A stretch of 64,000 nucleotides of DNA from assembly GCF_009882915.1 (NCBI RefSeq), contig NZ_WTUW01000001.1, positions 992,357-1,056,356 of the forward strand. The letters are read 5' to 3'. This DNA comes from Sneathiella litorea (GTDB taxonomy: Bacteria > Pseudomonadota > Alphaproteobacteria > Sneathiellales > Sneathiellaceae). Of the stretch, positions 9,768 to 18,947 are shown piece after piece. How positions within the stretch are numbered: the stretch's first letter is position 1; each line of letters starts with the position of its first letter. Below the pieces are notes generated by a model, which made no database searches, was not told the origin of the DNA, and worked only from the letters and a program-made list of their open reading frames with translations. The position numbers were made by a program, and so were the translations under genes.

Positions 9768-10853
9768 TTAATTGCTCCCGATTATGGAGCCAAGGCGCAT
9801 CAAATAGATAGGGCCAAGATAAACCCCGCCCTCCTGTGCCGAGAGGGGCAGCGCGATATAGCGTTTTCCATCTTCGCCGTCTTTCGCCAGTAACCCAAGC
9901 CCGAACCCGATAGTGCGGGCGGCGTTTACATCAATTTGCCGCGTACTGGTCAACGCCTCCAGAATATTCTCATATCCTGAAATGCGGGTATTCATCTCAC
10001 CCAAGGGCCGCATCCGATCATCTAGTGTCAGTGCCCCTTTGCCTGAAATACTGCCGTGGCCCCAGTCAATGTTAAGCGCCTCAATATCTACAAAACCGCC
10101 GGCATCGCGCCATTCGGAGAGTGTGTCAGAGGCGGGCAGATTTCGGATTGTCCCATAGAGAATGGAGGAGAGGGCGAAATCCTCGATCTGCTTTCCGAGC
10201 GGGAAATCGTCCATACCCTCAATAATCATGTTATTGGCACGAACCGCAATTTGTTGCCCTTCTATTTGCTTTTGTTCGGCATTTTTGTCGGAACTTTCTT
10301 GCGGGTTCGGACGGCCATGAAGCTGTAGTCGCCCTGCCTTAACGGGCGGTCTCCAGGAAGGCTTCGCCTCAAACTCCGTGATATCAATGGCGACGGTGCG
10401 TATCCGGCCCTGGGTGCTGAAAGTTGCGCTGCCAAGGGCGTTGGAAGCCTTAAAATCAAGAGTTCTTTGCTCGTATTTCTCTGTCCAGTTAGCCTGGCCC
10501 GCACCCTCTATACCGAAAATGACATGATTGATACGCCATGGTTGCACAACGGCCCAGAAAACGGGGATTTCAATGTGGGGCTGGCGAATATGGTTCGGGT
10601 TGGCGATCGAAAGCGCCTCCGCTGTTACCTTTACCCGATAGGGGAATCCAGAAGTGATCAGTGGATTATGACTGATTTCATACCCTTCGCTGATCCGGGT
10701 TTCTCGCCATCTGTCAGCAGCTTCCACCAACTGGTCCGCAACTTGATGCCACCAGAAGATATAGCCGCCGACAACGATAATAAGGGCCAATATGCCACCA
10801 AATAGAATACGCATGGACGGTCCGGGTTGATTGCTTGTGAAACGCTTTAGCAC
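9768..10853 (-). CDS. DUF2125 family membrane-anchored protein
   Basis: A 361-residue protein with one N-terminal transmembrane segment (ILFGGILALIIVVGGYIFW) and a long beta-rich exported domain. SGFPYRVKVTAEAL and the later GSISGKGALTLDDRMRPLGE are typical of DUF2125, a family confined largely to Alphaproteobacteria and of unknown function; the repeated strand pattern recalls AsmA-like outer-membrane biogenesis proteins, but that is only a resemblance. The start is uncertain: GTG at 10853 gives the quoted length, and an ATG at 10814 would begin just before the membrane segment. Confidence 0.82.
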   Translation of the reverse strand: MLKRFTSNQPGPSMRILFGGILALIIVVGGYIFWWHQVADQLVEAADRWRETRISEGYEISHNPLITSGFPYRVKVTAEALSIANPNHIRQPHIEIPVFWAVVQPWRINHVIFGIEGAGQANWTEKYEQRTLDFKASNALGSATFSTQGRIRTVAIDITEFEAKPSWRPPVKAGRLQLHGRPNPQESSDKNAEQKQIEGQQIAVRANNMIIEGMDDFPLGKQIEDFALSSILYGTIRNLPASDTLSEWRDAGGFVDIEALNIDWGHGSISGKGALTLDDRMRPLGEMNTRISGYENILEALTSTRQIDVNAARTIGFGLGLLAKDGEDGKRYIALPLSAQEGGVYLGPIYLMRLGSIIGSN

Positions 10854-10912
10854 TCTATATAGAAAGAATTGCAGTAATTACAGATAATCCTGAATTGGGT
10901 CCCATAGGTGTA

Positions 10913-11821
10913 ATGACAGAAAACTCCGTACAATCGTCCGAAACCCTGATCATAAAGTCGATGCCGATCATCTTCGTCTTTTTATGGAGCACGGGCTTTA
11001 TTGGTGCGAAAATGGGCCTGCCCTATGTCGAGCCGATGACATTTCTTGCATTACGATTTGGCGTTTGCATTTTATTTATGGTGCCATTTGTCTTGATGAC
11101 CCGGACCCGCTGGCCCACGCGCAGGATCGATTATTTTCATATTTCGATTGGTGGGCTCTTGATGCATGGCGGCTATTTGGGGTTTGTTTTCCTATCTATA
11201 TCAAAAGGAACGCCGGCAGGTATTTCCTCGCTTATTGTCGGGATACAGCCTCTTATCGTGGCGGCGCTGGCGGGGGTTTTGCTGAAGGAAAATGTATCCT
11301 TGCAAAAATGGATCGGGCTTTTGCTGGGGCTTGCTGGCGTTTTTCTCGTTGTCTTTAACAAGCTTTCGGTGGGGGAAGGAACGCTTTTTGGCATGAGCTT
11401 TTCCTTTATCGCGCTGATCAGCATTTCTGCAGGCACCCTCTATCAGAAAAAATTCTGCTCCCATATGAATATTAAAAGTGGGAACCTTATCCAGTTCGTC
11501 GTCGCTGGAGCTTATTTCTATCTGATGTCGCTCCTGTTTGAGACGGGGGAGGTTATTTGGTCAGGAGAGCTGGTTTTCGCACTGCTCTGGCTCGTCATTA
11601 TTTTATCGCTTGGCGCCATGACGCTGCTTTATATGCTCTTGCGGAAAGGGGCCGCGGCGAACGTCTCCAGCCTCTTTTACCTGACGCCGCCCTGTACGGC
11701 TGTCGTCGCCTATTTCCTGTTTGATGAGACGCTTGGTGCACTTGCCCTTATCGGGATGGGAATTGCCGTGGCTGGCGTGGCTCTTGTAAATTACCGGTTC
11801 AAGAAGGCAGGAAGCACATGA
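10913..11821 (+). CDS. DMT-superfamily exporter (EamA), second copy in window
   Basis: A ten-segment inner-membrane transporter of 302 residues with two EamA repeats. FLWSTGFIGAKMGLPYVEPMTFLALRF at the N-terminus is a very common EamA signature, and the second half ends in the usual FFLFDETLG-like segment (YFLFDETLG). It is only distantly similar to the exporter at 1953-2855. The ATG at 10913 is preceded by AGGT and is preferred over an upstream TTG. Its TGA overlaps the ATG of the next gene by 4 bases, so the two are coupled. Confidence 0.87.
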   Translation: MTENSVQSSETLIIKSMPIIFVFLWSTGFIGAKMGLPYVEPMTFLALRFGVCILFMVPFVLMTRTRWPTRRIDYFHISIGGLLMHGGYLGFVFLSISKGTPAGISSLIVGIQPLIVAALAGVLLKENVSLQKWIGLLLGLAGVFLVVFNKLSVGEGTLFGMSFSFIALISISAGTLYQKKFCSHMNIKSGNLIQFVVAGAYFYLMSLLFETGEVIWSGELVFALLWLVIILSLGAMTLLYMLLRKGAAANVSSLFYLTPPCTAVVAYFLFDETLGALALIGMGIAVAGVALVNYRFKKAGST

Positions 11822-12420
11822 CGCGAAAGTTTGATTTGATACTGGAGCCGGACCTGCCGTCTGTGGATTATCCACTCCCAAAGCTGCCACCTGATGAGGA
11901 TCTCTGGATCTTCGGCTATGGCTCCTTGATGTGGCGGCCGGGGTTTGATCATCTCGGCGTTCAGGATGCCCAGCTCTACGGATATCACCGCGCTTTTTGT
12001 GTGACGTCGGTCGTTCATCGGGGAACGGCCGAAAATCCGGGCCTGGTGTTGGGGCTTGACCGTGGTGGGTCCTGCCGGGGAAAGGGCATTCTTTGCCCCG
12101 CAGATATTCGTGAGCCGGTGATCGATTATCTCTATCGGCGGGAAATGGTGACCAGTGTTTACCAGCCAAGGATGGTGCGGGTCAGGCTTCTCGAAGATGG
12201 CGTCATGGCGCCCGCCCTGACCTTTGTCGCGGATCCGGCGCATGAGCAATATTGTGGCAAGCCGTCACTGGAGGAGGCCGCGCGGATCATTGCCCGCGCC
12301 CATGGGCGGGGCGGTCCCAATGTGGAGTATCTGAAAAGCACGCTTACGCATCTGGATGAGTTTGGCATCGCCGATGGACCGCTCCACCGTATCATGGAGC
12401 TGATCGAAAAGGGCGACTAA
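11818..12420 (+). CDS. Gamma-glutamylcyclotransferase, ChaC family
   Basis: Predicted to cleave glutathione into 5-oxoproline and Cys-Gly. The 200-residue protein has the ChaC fingerprint FGYGSLMWRPGF near residue 30, YHRAFCVTSVVHRGT, and the catalytic glutamate region YLYRREM. It is coupled by ATGA to the upstream exporter; a link between exporter and glutathione turnover is possible but not proven. It ends overlapping the convergent VOC gene by 4 bases. The specificity (glutathione versus other gamma-glutamyl compounds) is inferred from the family. Confidence 0.88.
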   Translation: MTRKFDLILEPDLPSVDYPLPKLPPDEDLWIFGYGSLMWRPGFDHLGVQDAQLYGYHRAFCVTSVVHRGTAENPGLVLGLDRGGSCRGKGILCPADIREPVIDYLYRREMVTSVYQPRMVRVRLLEDGVMAPALTFVADPAHEQYCGKPSLEEAARIIARAHGRGGPNVEYLKSTLTHLDEFGIADGPLHRIMELIEKGD

Positions 12421-12845
12421 CTCGCGAATAGCTGATCCATATTCTTGAATGCCTTTAGTTCAATGGCGTTTCCGGCGGGATCTGTGAAGAACATTGTCGC
12501 CTGCTCGCCCACTTCACCTTTGAAGCGGATATAAGGCTCGATAATGAAATCTATCCCAGCGGCAGTTAACCTGTCGGCGGCTTCCTGCCATTTCTCCATC
12601 GACATGACCAGCCCGAAATGACGGCAGGGAATGCCATGGCCATCCACTTTGCTGGTTTTTGCTTTACCAAGTTCCTCTGGAGCGAGATGGGCGACAATCT
12701 GATGACCATGGAAATCGAAATCGACCCAATCGCTGGAACTACGGCCTTCTGCACAACCCAGAAAGCCTTTATAAAAATCGCGTGCCGCTTCCAGATCATC
12801 GACGGGAAAGGCCAGATGAAATGGAAAGATGGTTTGTTCTGTCAT
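12417..12845 (-). CDS. VOC-superfamily (glyoxalase/bleomycin-resistance fold) protein
   Basis: A 142-residue single VOC domain: FHLAFPVDDLEAARDFYKGFLGC at the N-terminus, HFGLVMSMEKWQEAADRL for the second half and FFTDPAGNAIELKAFK at the end, which supplies the last metal-site glutamate. The substrate is unknown. The ATG at 12845 is preferred because GGAG lies 6 bases upstream, inside an earlier in-frame ATG at 12857. Confidence 0.83.
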   Translation of the reverse strand: MTEQTIFPFHLAFPVDDLEAARDFYKGFLGCAEGRSSSDWVDFDFHGHQIVAHLAPEELGKAKTSKVDGHGIPCRHFGLVMSMEKWQEAADRLTAAGIDFIIEPYIRFKGEVGEQATMFFTDPAGNAIELKAFKNMDQLFAS

Positions 12846-12941
12846 AGCTGTCTCCATCGCAGAATATGAGACGTTAGTAGCGCTTTTTGCCTTCTCTTGA
12901 AAGCGGATTCTGGACCGATATCCCCAATGTGAATGGGTCAG

Positions 12942-15272
12942 TTAGCTGCATTTGGAATAGCCGCAGGTGGTGCAGGTATCGCAACCTTCTATCCGAAGGA
13001 GTCCGGCCTCCCCACATTGTGGGCACTGCCGGAGCAGCCCTTCCTTCGGCTTGCTCTCCCCGCCCACGACCACTTTCGAAACCGCCTCGTTCGTCTCATC
13101 CTGCTTGTCTTTTGGAGGTGGCAGGAAGCCGATCTGGATCATATGGGTTTCGATCACTTCCCCGATTGCCGCGAGGAGGGAGGGGACATATTTCCCTTTC
13201 ACCCAGGCGCCGCCGCGCGGATCGAAGACGGCCTTCAACTCGCCTACCACGAAACTGACATCTCCGCCGCGACGGAAAACGGCGGAGATCATGCGCGTCA
13301 GCGCGACAGTCCAGGCGAAATGCTCAACATTTTTCGAATTTATGAAGATCTCAAACGGGCGACGGCGGCCATCCTGAATGATATCGTTGAGCGTTATATA
13401 TATGGCGTGGTTACTCTCCGGCCAGCGGAGTTTATAGGTCTGGCCGGGCAAAGTGCCGGGCCGGTCGAGCGGTTTCGTCATATAGACAATACCACCTGCC
13501 TCGAAACTGTCAGAAGGTTTCGTAAAAGGTTCCTGCAAGGGCAAAGCGGGCTGTTCCTCCGCCGCAGTATCCTTCTTCACTTCCAATACCGCGCCCGTGA
13601 CATCGTTGGGACGATAGGTCGTGCATCCCTTGCAGCCCTGTTCATAGGCCTGCAGATAGATATCCTTGAAATTCTCGAAACTGATATCTTCCGGGCAGTT
13701 GATGGTCTTCGAGATAGAGCTATCGATATATTCCTGAACCACTGCTTGCATCCGCACATGATCTGGCGGGGTCAGCACCTGCGCATCGACGAAATAGTCG
13801 GGAAGGGGCGTATCGGCGCCCTTTAGTCGGCGGAATAGCCGCAGCGCATAATCGGTTACCTCTTCGGATTTGCGGGTATCGTCAGGCATCAGCACATTGC
13901 GGGTGTAGGAAAAGCTGAACACCGGCTCGATCCCGCTTGAGATATTATCCGCGAGCAGTGAAATCGTGCCCGTCGGAGCCACGGATGTAACAAGCGCATT
14001 GCGGATACCTTTTTCAGCGATTGCGTCACGGATATCCTTATCCAGCGCACGGATCGTCTCTCCAGCAAGATACTTTTCCTTATCAAACAGGGGAAAGGTA
14101 CCCTTTTCCGCGGCAAGGTCGGTGGAGGCGAGATAGGCGGAGCGCTGGATCTGCGCCATCCATTTACGTGTGAGTGCAAGCGCCTTGTCTGATCCATATC
14201 GCACGCCGCACATGATCAACGCATCGGCAAGACCGGTAATGCCGAGGCCAATGCGTCGTTTTGCGCGCGCTTCGTTCGCCTGTTCCGGCAGGGGGTAACC
14301 GGAAATATCGACGACATTATCCATCAGGCGGATTGCGTCACGCACCACGCCATCAAGCTTTTTGAGGTCGACGGCCGCCTTCTTCTCAAACGGATGGACA
14401 ACCATCTTGGTGAGATTAACGGAACCCAGCAAGCAGGCCCCATACGCTGGCAAAGGCTGTTCACCGCAGGGATTGGTGCCCGTGATGGTCTCCACATAAT
14501 AGAGGTTGTTGCGGGCATTGATGCGATCGATAAAGATAACCCCTGGTTCCGCATAGGCGTAGGTCGATCGCATGATTTCGTCCCACAGTTCGCGTGCCTG
14601 CACGGTCTTATAGAGAGTTCCGTCGAAACGAAGTTCCCACGCATCGTCCTTTCGGACGGCCTCCATAAAGGCGTCAGAGACAAGGACGGAAAGGTTGAAC
14701 ATCCGAAGACGCCCCGCATCCTGCTTCGCCTTAATGAAATCGAGAATGTCCGGATGATCACAGCGCATGGTTGCCATCATGGCGCCCCGGCGCGATCCTG
14801 CGCTCATGATCGTGCGGCACATGCTGTCCCAGACATCCATAAAGCTGAGCGGACCAGAGGCATCGGAGCCCATGCCATGGACTGGCGCGCCTTTTGGCCG
14901 GAGAGTGGAGAAATTATAACCGATCCCACCGCCCTGTTGCATGGTGAGGGCGGCTTCCTTCAGGTTATCGAAGATCGATGACATGTCATCGCCGATGTCA
15001 CCCATGACGAAACAGTTAAAAAGCGTGACCTGTCGTTTTGTACCGGCGCCGGATAAGATTCGACCCGCAGGCAGGAATTTATAATCGTCAAGCAGTGCGT
15101 AGAAACGCTCTTCCCATTTTTCTCGGTCCTGTTCCGCTTCCGCTTCTGCTGTGGCGCGGGCAACACGCCGCCAGCTATCCTCGATAGAGCGTTCCTTGAC
15201 GCTATCATCGGCGGATTTGAAGCGGTATTTCATATCCCATATCTGCTGCGATATCGGGGCGACAGGCGACAT
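12942..15272 (-). CDS. nrdJ: Adenosylcobalamin-dependent ribonucleotide reductase, class II
   Basis: Makes deoxyribonucleotides with a radical generated from adenosylcobalamin, with or without oxygen. The 776-residue protein has the substrate-site motif NPCGEQPLPAYGACLLGSVNL with the radical cysteine, the second cysteine in TLFNCFV, PTGTISLLADNISSGIEPVF, and a C-terminal zinc-ribbon tail with CPQCG, CDTCTTCGYSKC. It is the shorter form of alphaproteobacterial B12-dependent reductase. The start ATG has a good site (GAAGGTG). It stands alone on its strand, and a candidate NrdR box lies 30 bases upstream. Confidence 0.93.
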   Translation of the reverse strand: MSPVAPISQQIWDMKYRFKSADDSVKERSIEDSWRRVARATAEAEAEQDREKWEERFYALLDDYKFLPAGRILSGAGTKRQVTLFNCFVMGDIGDDMSSIFDNLKEAALTMQQGGGIGYNFSTLRPKGAPVHGMGSDASGPLSFMDVWDSMCRTIMSAGSRRGAMMATMRCDHPDILDFIKAKQDAGRLRMFNLSVLVSDAFMEAVRKDDAWELRFDGTLYKTVQARELWDEIMRSTYAYAEPGVIFIDRINARNNLYYVETITGTNPCGEQPLPAYGACLLGSVNLTKMVVHPFEKKAAVDLKKLDGVVRDAIRLMDNVVDISGYPLPEQANEARAKRRIGLGITGLADALIMCGVRYGSDKALALTRKWMAQIQRSAYLASTDLAAEKGTFPLFDKEKYLAGETIRALDKDIRDAIAEKGIRNALVTSVAPTGTISLLADNISSGIEPVFSFSYTRNVLMPDDTRKSEEVTDYALRLFRRLKGADTPLPDYFVDAQVLTPPDHVRMQAVVQEYIDSSISKTINCPEDISFENFKDIYLQAYEQGCKGCTTYRPNDVTGAVLEVKKDTAAEEQPALPLQEPFTKPSDSFEAGGIVYMTKPLDRPGTLPGQTYKLRWPESNHAIYITLNDIIQDGRRRPFEIFINSKNVEHFAWTVALTRMISAVFRRGGDVSFVVGELKAVFDPRGGAWVKGKYVPSLLAAIGEVIETHMIQIGFLPPPKDKQDETNEAVSKVVVGGESKPKEGLLRQCPQCGEAGLLRIEGCDTCTTCGYSKCS

Positions 15273-15302
15273 TGGACACCTTCATTCTCGAAAAAGCATG
15301 TA

Positions 15303-15318
15303 CCACTGAATATAGTAA
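15303..15318 (-). promoter_or_regulatory. Candidate NrdR box upstream of nrdJ
   Basis: Read on the minus strand, 16 bases contain the core ACTATAT...AGTG, matching 11 of 16 positions of the NrdR consensus as I recall it (ACACWATATATWGTGT). Only one box is visible, whereas NrdR sites usually come in pairs, so the call is tentative. Confidence 0.35.
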
Positions 15319-15358
15319 CAAAGGGGTCTTACGTAAAATTTAATATCTGCTGCAGCGG

Positions 15359-16087
15359 TCAGGAGATGTATTTTGTGCGACCCTCAGTGACCAAAGCCTC
15401 GGTTTTGGTCTCAATTCGGGATTTCAGCTCCTTCATGAACGCTTTTCGGTCCATTCCAGCCTCGATTGGCGGCAGAAACTCAATCACCATAACGCCCGGT
15501 CGGCAGAAAAAACTTCTTCTTGGCCAGAAAAGACCTGTGTTGAGCGCGACGGGTATCACTGGCTGCTGCAATTTAGTATAGATTGCGGCGATTCCGGGCT
15601 GAAAGGGGAGATCCTCATCAAGAGGGGAGCGGGTCCCTTCAGGGAAAATAATGATCGGACGTTGATCGTCCATGGCTTGCCGAGCTTGCGATAACATGGA
15701 TTTCAGCGCCGCCGCATGACCTTTGCGATCCACTGCGATCATCTTCGTCTTACGGCAGTACCAGCCATAGACGGGAATACTGAGAAGTTCCTTTTTCAGG
15801 ATTATCGCCGGATCGTCGGTGATCAGGTGAAAGATCATGGTCTCAAACGCAGATTGATGCTTGGCAGCGACAATAGCGGCTCCGCTCGGGAGATATTCCT
15901 TTCCCCGGATTTCTAGATGCAGACCGCAGATGCTGCGCAAGAGAACGACAATTCCTCGCGACCAGATTCGCTGCCCGAGGACAATCCACTTCCGGTCAAA
16001 GGCAAGAAAGGGAAGAAAGGCCAGGTTCATGATCACCGACCAGACAAAAAAGCCGATAAAGAAGGCTAGGGATCTTAATTGCGTCAC
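15359..16087 (-). CDS. plsC: 1-acyl-sn-glycerol-3-phosphate acyltransferase
   Basis: Adds the second acyl chain to make phosphatidic acid at the inner membrane. The 242-residue protein has N-terminal hydrophobic segments, the acyltransferase motif KHQSAFET (the usual H-x4-D box appears as H-x4-E, common in alphaproteobacterial members), KKELLSIPVYGW, and FPEGTRSP. The start is GTG at 16087 with the purine run AAAGAGAG upstream. It follows ydcF on the same strand after an 18-base gap. Confidence 0.9.
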   Translation of the reverse strand: MTQLRSLAFFIGFFVWSVIMNLAFLPFLAFDRKWIVLGQRIWSRGIVVLLRSICGLHLEIRGKEYLPSGAAIVAAKHQSAFETMIFHLITDDPAIILKKELLSIPVYGWYCRKTKMIAVDRKGHAAALKSMLSQARQAMDDQRPIIIFPEGTRSPLDEDLPFQPGIAAIYTKLQQPVIPVALNTGLFWPRRSFFCRPGVMVIEFLPPIEAGMDRKAFMKELKSRIETKTEALVTEGRTKYIS

Positions 16088-16105
16088 GCGACTCTCTTTC
16101 AGCGC

Positions 16106-16690
16106 CTAATCGTCAAGCCGGGCACGGACAAGACTGAAGACATATTTATTGAACTCTCCGGCAACCACCATAAAGGCCCTCGGGTTTTTCCACCAGCCTG
16201 TCAGTTCAAGCGTATCACTCGCCACGGGATAGGCAATTAGATTAATGTCGGGCATCTGTCGCTTTAGCTCTACAAGACTGCGTGGCATGTGATAGGCACT
16301 GGTAACGATGGCGAGGCTGCTAAAATCATTGGATTTCGCCCATAAAGAGGTTTCATAGGCATTGCCTTCTGTATTGCGGGCAAGGCGGCCAAGATCAACG
16401 CAGCAATCCATCAATTCCGCGCTTTGCCCGGTGGCTTGACGTAAGGTCTCGCGCGTCACCTTTGAGTTTACACCGGACACCAGCAGCCGCGCCCCGACAT
16501 TCTCTTTCAAAAGGTCAAATCCTGCTGTCAACCGCGCTGGCGTGCCAGTCAGGACGACAATCCCGTTGATTTCGTGGGGCAATGCGGGCAGCCTGTTTTC
16601 AACCTCCGCCATGAAAGTGAGGAACGCCCCTGTCCAGAGACACAGAAAGATAAAGACTGCGGCCGCAATAATTTTCCAGCGAAAGGGCAT
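16106..16690 (-). CDS. YdcF-like DUF218 protein
   Basis: A 194-residue protein with one N-terminal membrane segment and a DUF218 domain: GIVVLTGTPARLTAGFDLL, LLVSGVNSKVTRE, NAYETSLWAKSNDFSSLAIVTSAYHMPRSLVEL. Relatives such as SanA/ElyC/YdcF affect envelope integrity, but the reaction is unknown. It lies 3 bases after the HAD phosphatase gene and ahead of plsC, in a probable ftsE-ftsX-HAD-ydcF-plsC run on the minus strand. Confidence 0.85.
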   Translation of the reverse strand: MPFRWKIIAAAVFIFLCLWTGAFLTFMAEVENRLPALPHEINGIVVLTGTPARLTAGFDLLKENVGARLLVSGVNSKVTRETLRQATGQSAELMDCCVDLGRLARNTEGNAYETSLWAKSNDFSSLAIVTSAYHMPRSLVELKRQMPDINLIAYPVASDTLELTGWWKNPRAFMVVAGEFNKYVFSLVRARLDD

Positions 16691-16693
16691 GTT

Positions 16694-17239
16694 TCAGAAC
16701 CTTCCGTCAAGAATAAAACTGGCCGCTTCGTCAAGGTCTTTGGCGATATGAACGGGCATCAGATGCCGCGCGACTCCCTCAGCCAATGTCTTTTTACCTT
16801 TGCCAGTCTGGACGAGTATGCGGTGGCAGTTGGCAGAGTTAGCCGCTTCGATATCCCGCGCACTGTCCCCGATAAAAACTGTTTCATGTGCCGTTACGTT
16901 AAACTTTCGCATCGCCTCGATCAGCATCCCCGCGCCGGGTTTGCGCCTGTCCGTTGCTGTCCATGGCGCATCCGGGGCGACAAGGATATCATCCAAGCGG
17001 CCGGACAGTTTTGCCAGGCTATCCTTAAGCTTGCCATGAATTTCCGCCAGTTGCTCTTCATTGATAATGCCGCGCCCGATACAGGATTGATTGGTTGCAA
17101 TTACCAGTTTATGCCCATGGGCGTTTAGCCGGGCAATCGCCTCTAGCGCTTTCGGGATGAAAACCAGTTCCGCCGGGGATTTTACGAAATCTGCCCGGTC
17201 TTCATTGATCACGCCGTCTCTATCCAGCAATACAAGCAT
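16694..17239 (-). CDS. HAD-IIIA phosphatase, GmhB-like but without the zinc-loop cysteines
   Basis: Resembles D-glycero-D-manno-heptose-1,7-bisphosphate 7-phosphatase. The 181-residue protein has the nucleophile motif LLDRDGVINED (Asp6, Asp8), motif II VIATNQS, and motif III RKPGAGMLIEA with GDSARDIEAA. Canonical GmhB has a Cys/His zinc loop just before RKP; here that stretch reads VAPDAPWTATDRRKPG with no cysteine or histidine. The substrate could therefore be another phosphorylated sugar. It sits between ftsX (1-base gap) and ydcF. Confidence 0.82.
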   Translation of the reverse strand: MLVLLDRDGVINEDRADFVKSPAELVFIPKALEAIARLNAHGHKLVIATNQSCIGRGIINEEQLAEIHGKLKDSLAKLSGRLDDILVAPDAPWTATDRRKPGAGMLIEAMRKFNVTAHETVFIGDSARDIEAANSANCHRILVQTGKGKKTLAEGVARHLMPVHIAKDLDEAASFILDGRF

Positions 17240-17240
17240 T

Positions 17241-18128
17241 TTACATCATCCGGCGAAGTGACTTTAAGACGACCTGCCGCACCGTGTATTTCGTCAGCAA
17301 GGCAACCAGAACAGGCAGCAACAATAATGCAATAGCTCCTTCAATGCCAACGGAGAGCGGGGGGAGCATCGACGCCTCCAGTGAACTAACAAGAAAATTG
17401 AAAATAAACATGACAATGATGGCAACGATAAGGCCCGGTAAGGCACCCAGAAAACTGAGGCGGGAAAAATAATTCTGGAATTGTTCGGCAATATAATTAT
17501 CCCGTGCGCCAATCAGGTGCAGAACCTGGATAACCTCCGAATGCATGATCAATCCAGTGCGGACGGCAAAGATCACAATAATCACGGTTACACAGCCGAT
17601 CAGCAGCATGATTCCGGCGGCCAGAAGCTGAATGGAGCGACCGAGAAGAACCATCTTGTCGAGCCAAGGTCGATGGATATCGAGCCGCGCGGCCGGAACA
17701 GCTTCCACCAGTTTCTTATTCAGGGCGGCAAGATCGATAGCGCTGTCTTCGGCAATGATGACCTCGATAAGGCGTGGGACAGGCAGTTCCCCTAAGGCTG
17801 CATTTTTTCCCAGGAATGGCTCCAGAAGTTTCAGGGTCTCCTCTTGCTCGATTGCCCGTGCGGCGGCAACGCCCGGTGTTGCCGAAAGCAGTTCAACGGC
17901 GTCTGTGACTTTCTTATCGAGATCAGCGGTGGGATCAAAGGCAATCTCAACGGTCAGGTTGCCCGTCAGGGTTTCCGACCAATCACTTATTGCCTTGCTC
18001 AAGGAAAATAATCCCCCGATGGATAGGGCGGCAAGAAATATCATTGCCGAGATCACAACCGGTAGGTAGCGGGTTGATACATCCTTTTCCAGCTGCAATT
18101 CTGCGGATTTTCCGAAAAACTGTATCAT
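17241..18128 (-). CDS. ftsX: Cell-division ABC transporter permease FtsX
   Basis: Inner-membrane partner of FtsE; the complex controls peptidoglycan hydrolases at the division site. The 295-residue protein has an N-terminal membrane segment, a periplasmic loop (about residues 50-160) and three C-terminal membrane segments with GARDNYIAEQFQNYF and the FtsX-fold ending VALLTKYTVRQ. The start ATG overlaps the ftsE stop by 4 bases (18125-18128), showing coupled translation. Confidence 0.92.
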   Translation of the reverse strand: MIQFFGKSAELQLEKDVSTRYLPVVISAMIFLAALSIGGLFSLSKAISDWSETLTGNLTVEIAFDPTADLDKKVTDAVELLSATPGVAAARAIEQEETLKLLEPFLGKNAALGELPVPRLIEVIIAEDSAIDLAALNKKLVEAVPAARLDIHRPWLDKMVLLGRSIQLLAAGIMLLIGCVTVIIVIFAVRTGLIMHSEVIQVLHLIGARDNYIAEQFQNYFSRLSFLGALPGLIVAIIVMFIFNFLVSSLEASMLPPLSVGIEGAIALLLLPVLVALLTKYTVRQVVLKSLRRMM

Positions 18129-18823
18129 GCCGGATCCTTGCTTTCTTTTGGGGGCGGATTGTCCTGGGCGCGGGTCGTCAGTAATCCGTCCTTGAGATAC
18201 ATGACTGGATTACCAAACCGGCTAATAAGCTCGAGATCATGGGTCGCAACGACGACCGTTGTCCCGATTTTGTTGAGTTCTTGTAACAGATACATGAGAC
18301 GAAGCCCCATTTCTGCGTCCATACTGCCGGTTGGCTCATCAGCGATCAGGAGCTGTGGCCGGTTGATGACGGCGCGGGCAATAGCAACCCTCTGTTTTTC
18401 ACCGCCTGAAAGCGTTGGCGGTTTCGCGTCAACTTGCCTTCCAAGCCCTACCCACTCCAGTAACTCAGCCACATGTTGGTAAATCTGGTCATTTTTCGCA
18501 CCCGCGAGTTTGAGCGGCAGCGCGACGTTATCAAGTGCGGAGAGATGATCCAGCAGGCGGAAATCCTGATAGACAACACCAATTTTTCGTCGCATCGCGG
18601 GCAGGTCGTCGCGGGCGAGGGAGGAGACTTCCTTGTTAAAAAGGGTAATCAGCCCGCGGCTTGGCCGATGCGACAGGGCAAGTAATTTTAGCAGGGAACT
18701 CTTCCCGGCGCCGGTTGGCCCCGTTAAAAAATGAAAGGAGCCGGGGAGCAGGTTAAAACTGATATCGCGCAATACTTCAGGCCCCAGCCCATAACGCATC
18801 CCGACATTCTCAAACCTGACCAA
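18125..18823 (-). CDS. ftsE: Cell-division ATP-binding protein FtsE
   Basis: The ATPase of the FtsEX complex. The 232-residue protein has Walker A GPTGAGKSS, the signature LSGGEKQRVAIARA, Walker B LLIADEPTG, and the switch histidine in VVATHDLELI. VRFENVGMRYG at the N-terminus is normal for FtsE. The start is TTG at 18823: the nearby ATG is out of frame, and a strong GGGAGGA site lies at the right distance from the TTG. Confidence 0.94.
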   Translation of the reverse strand: MVRFENVGMRYGLGPEVLRDISFNLLPGSFHFLTGPTGAGKSSLLKLLALSHRPSRGLITLFNKEVSSLARDDLPAMRRKIGVVYQDFRLLDHLSALDNVALPLKLAGAKNDQIYQHVAELLEWVGLGRQVDAKPPTLSGGEKQRVAIARAVINRPQLLIADEPTGSMDAEMGLRLMYLLQELNKIGTTVVVATHDLELISRFGNPVMYLKDGLLTTRAQDNPPPKESKDPA

Positions 18824-18947
18824 ACCATCCTCCCAAAATTACGCGACAGAAGATAAACTATGATAGATTTATCAGCCAGTCTTGTGCATGTCCAAGCAAA
18901 CGCCTATAAAAAAGAAACTTTAATTCGTGAGCTGGTGATCCTGGCCA

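Noticed and set aside
12933-13826. A 297-codon open frame antisense to nrdJ
   Set aside because: It lies fully inside the ribonucleotide reductase gene, whose conserved motifs are intact; composition of the antisense product is not protein-like.
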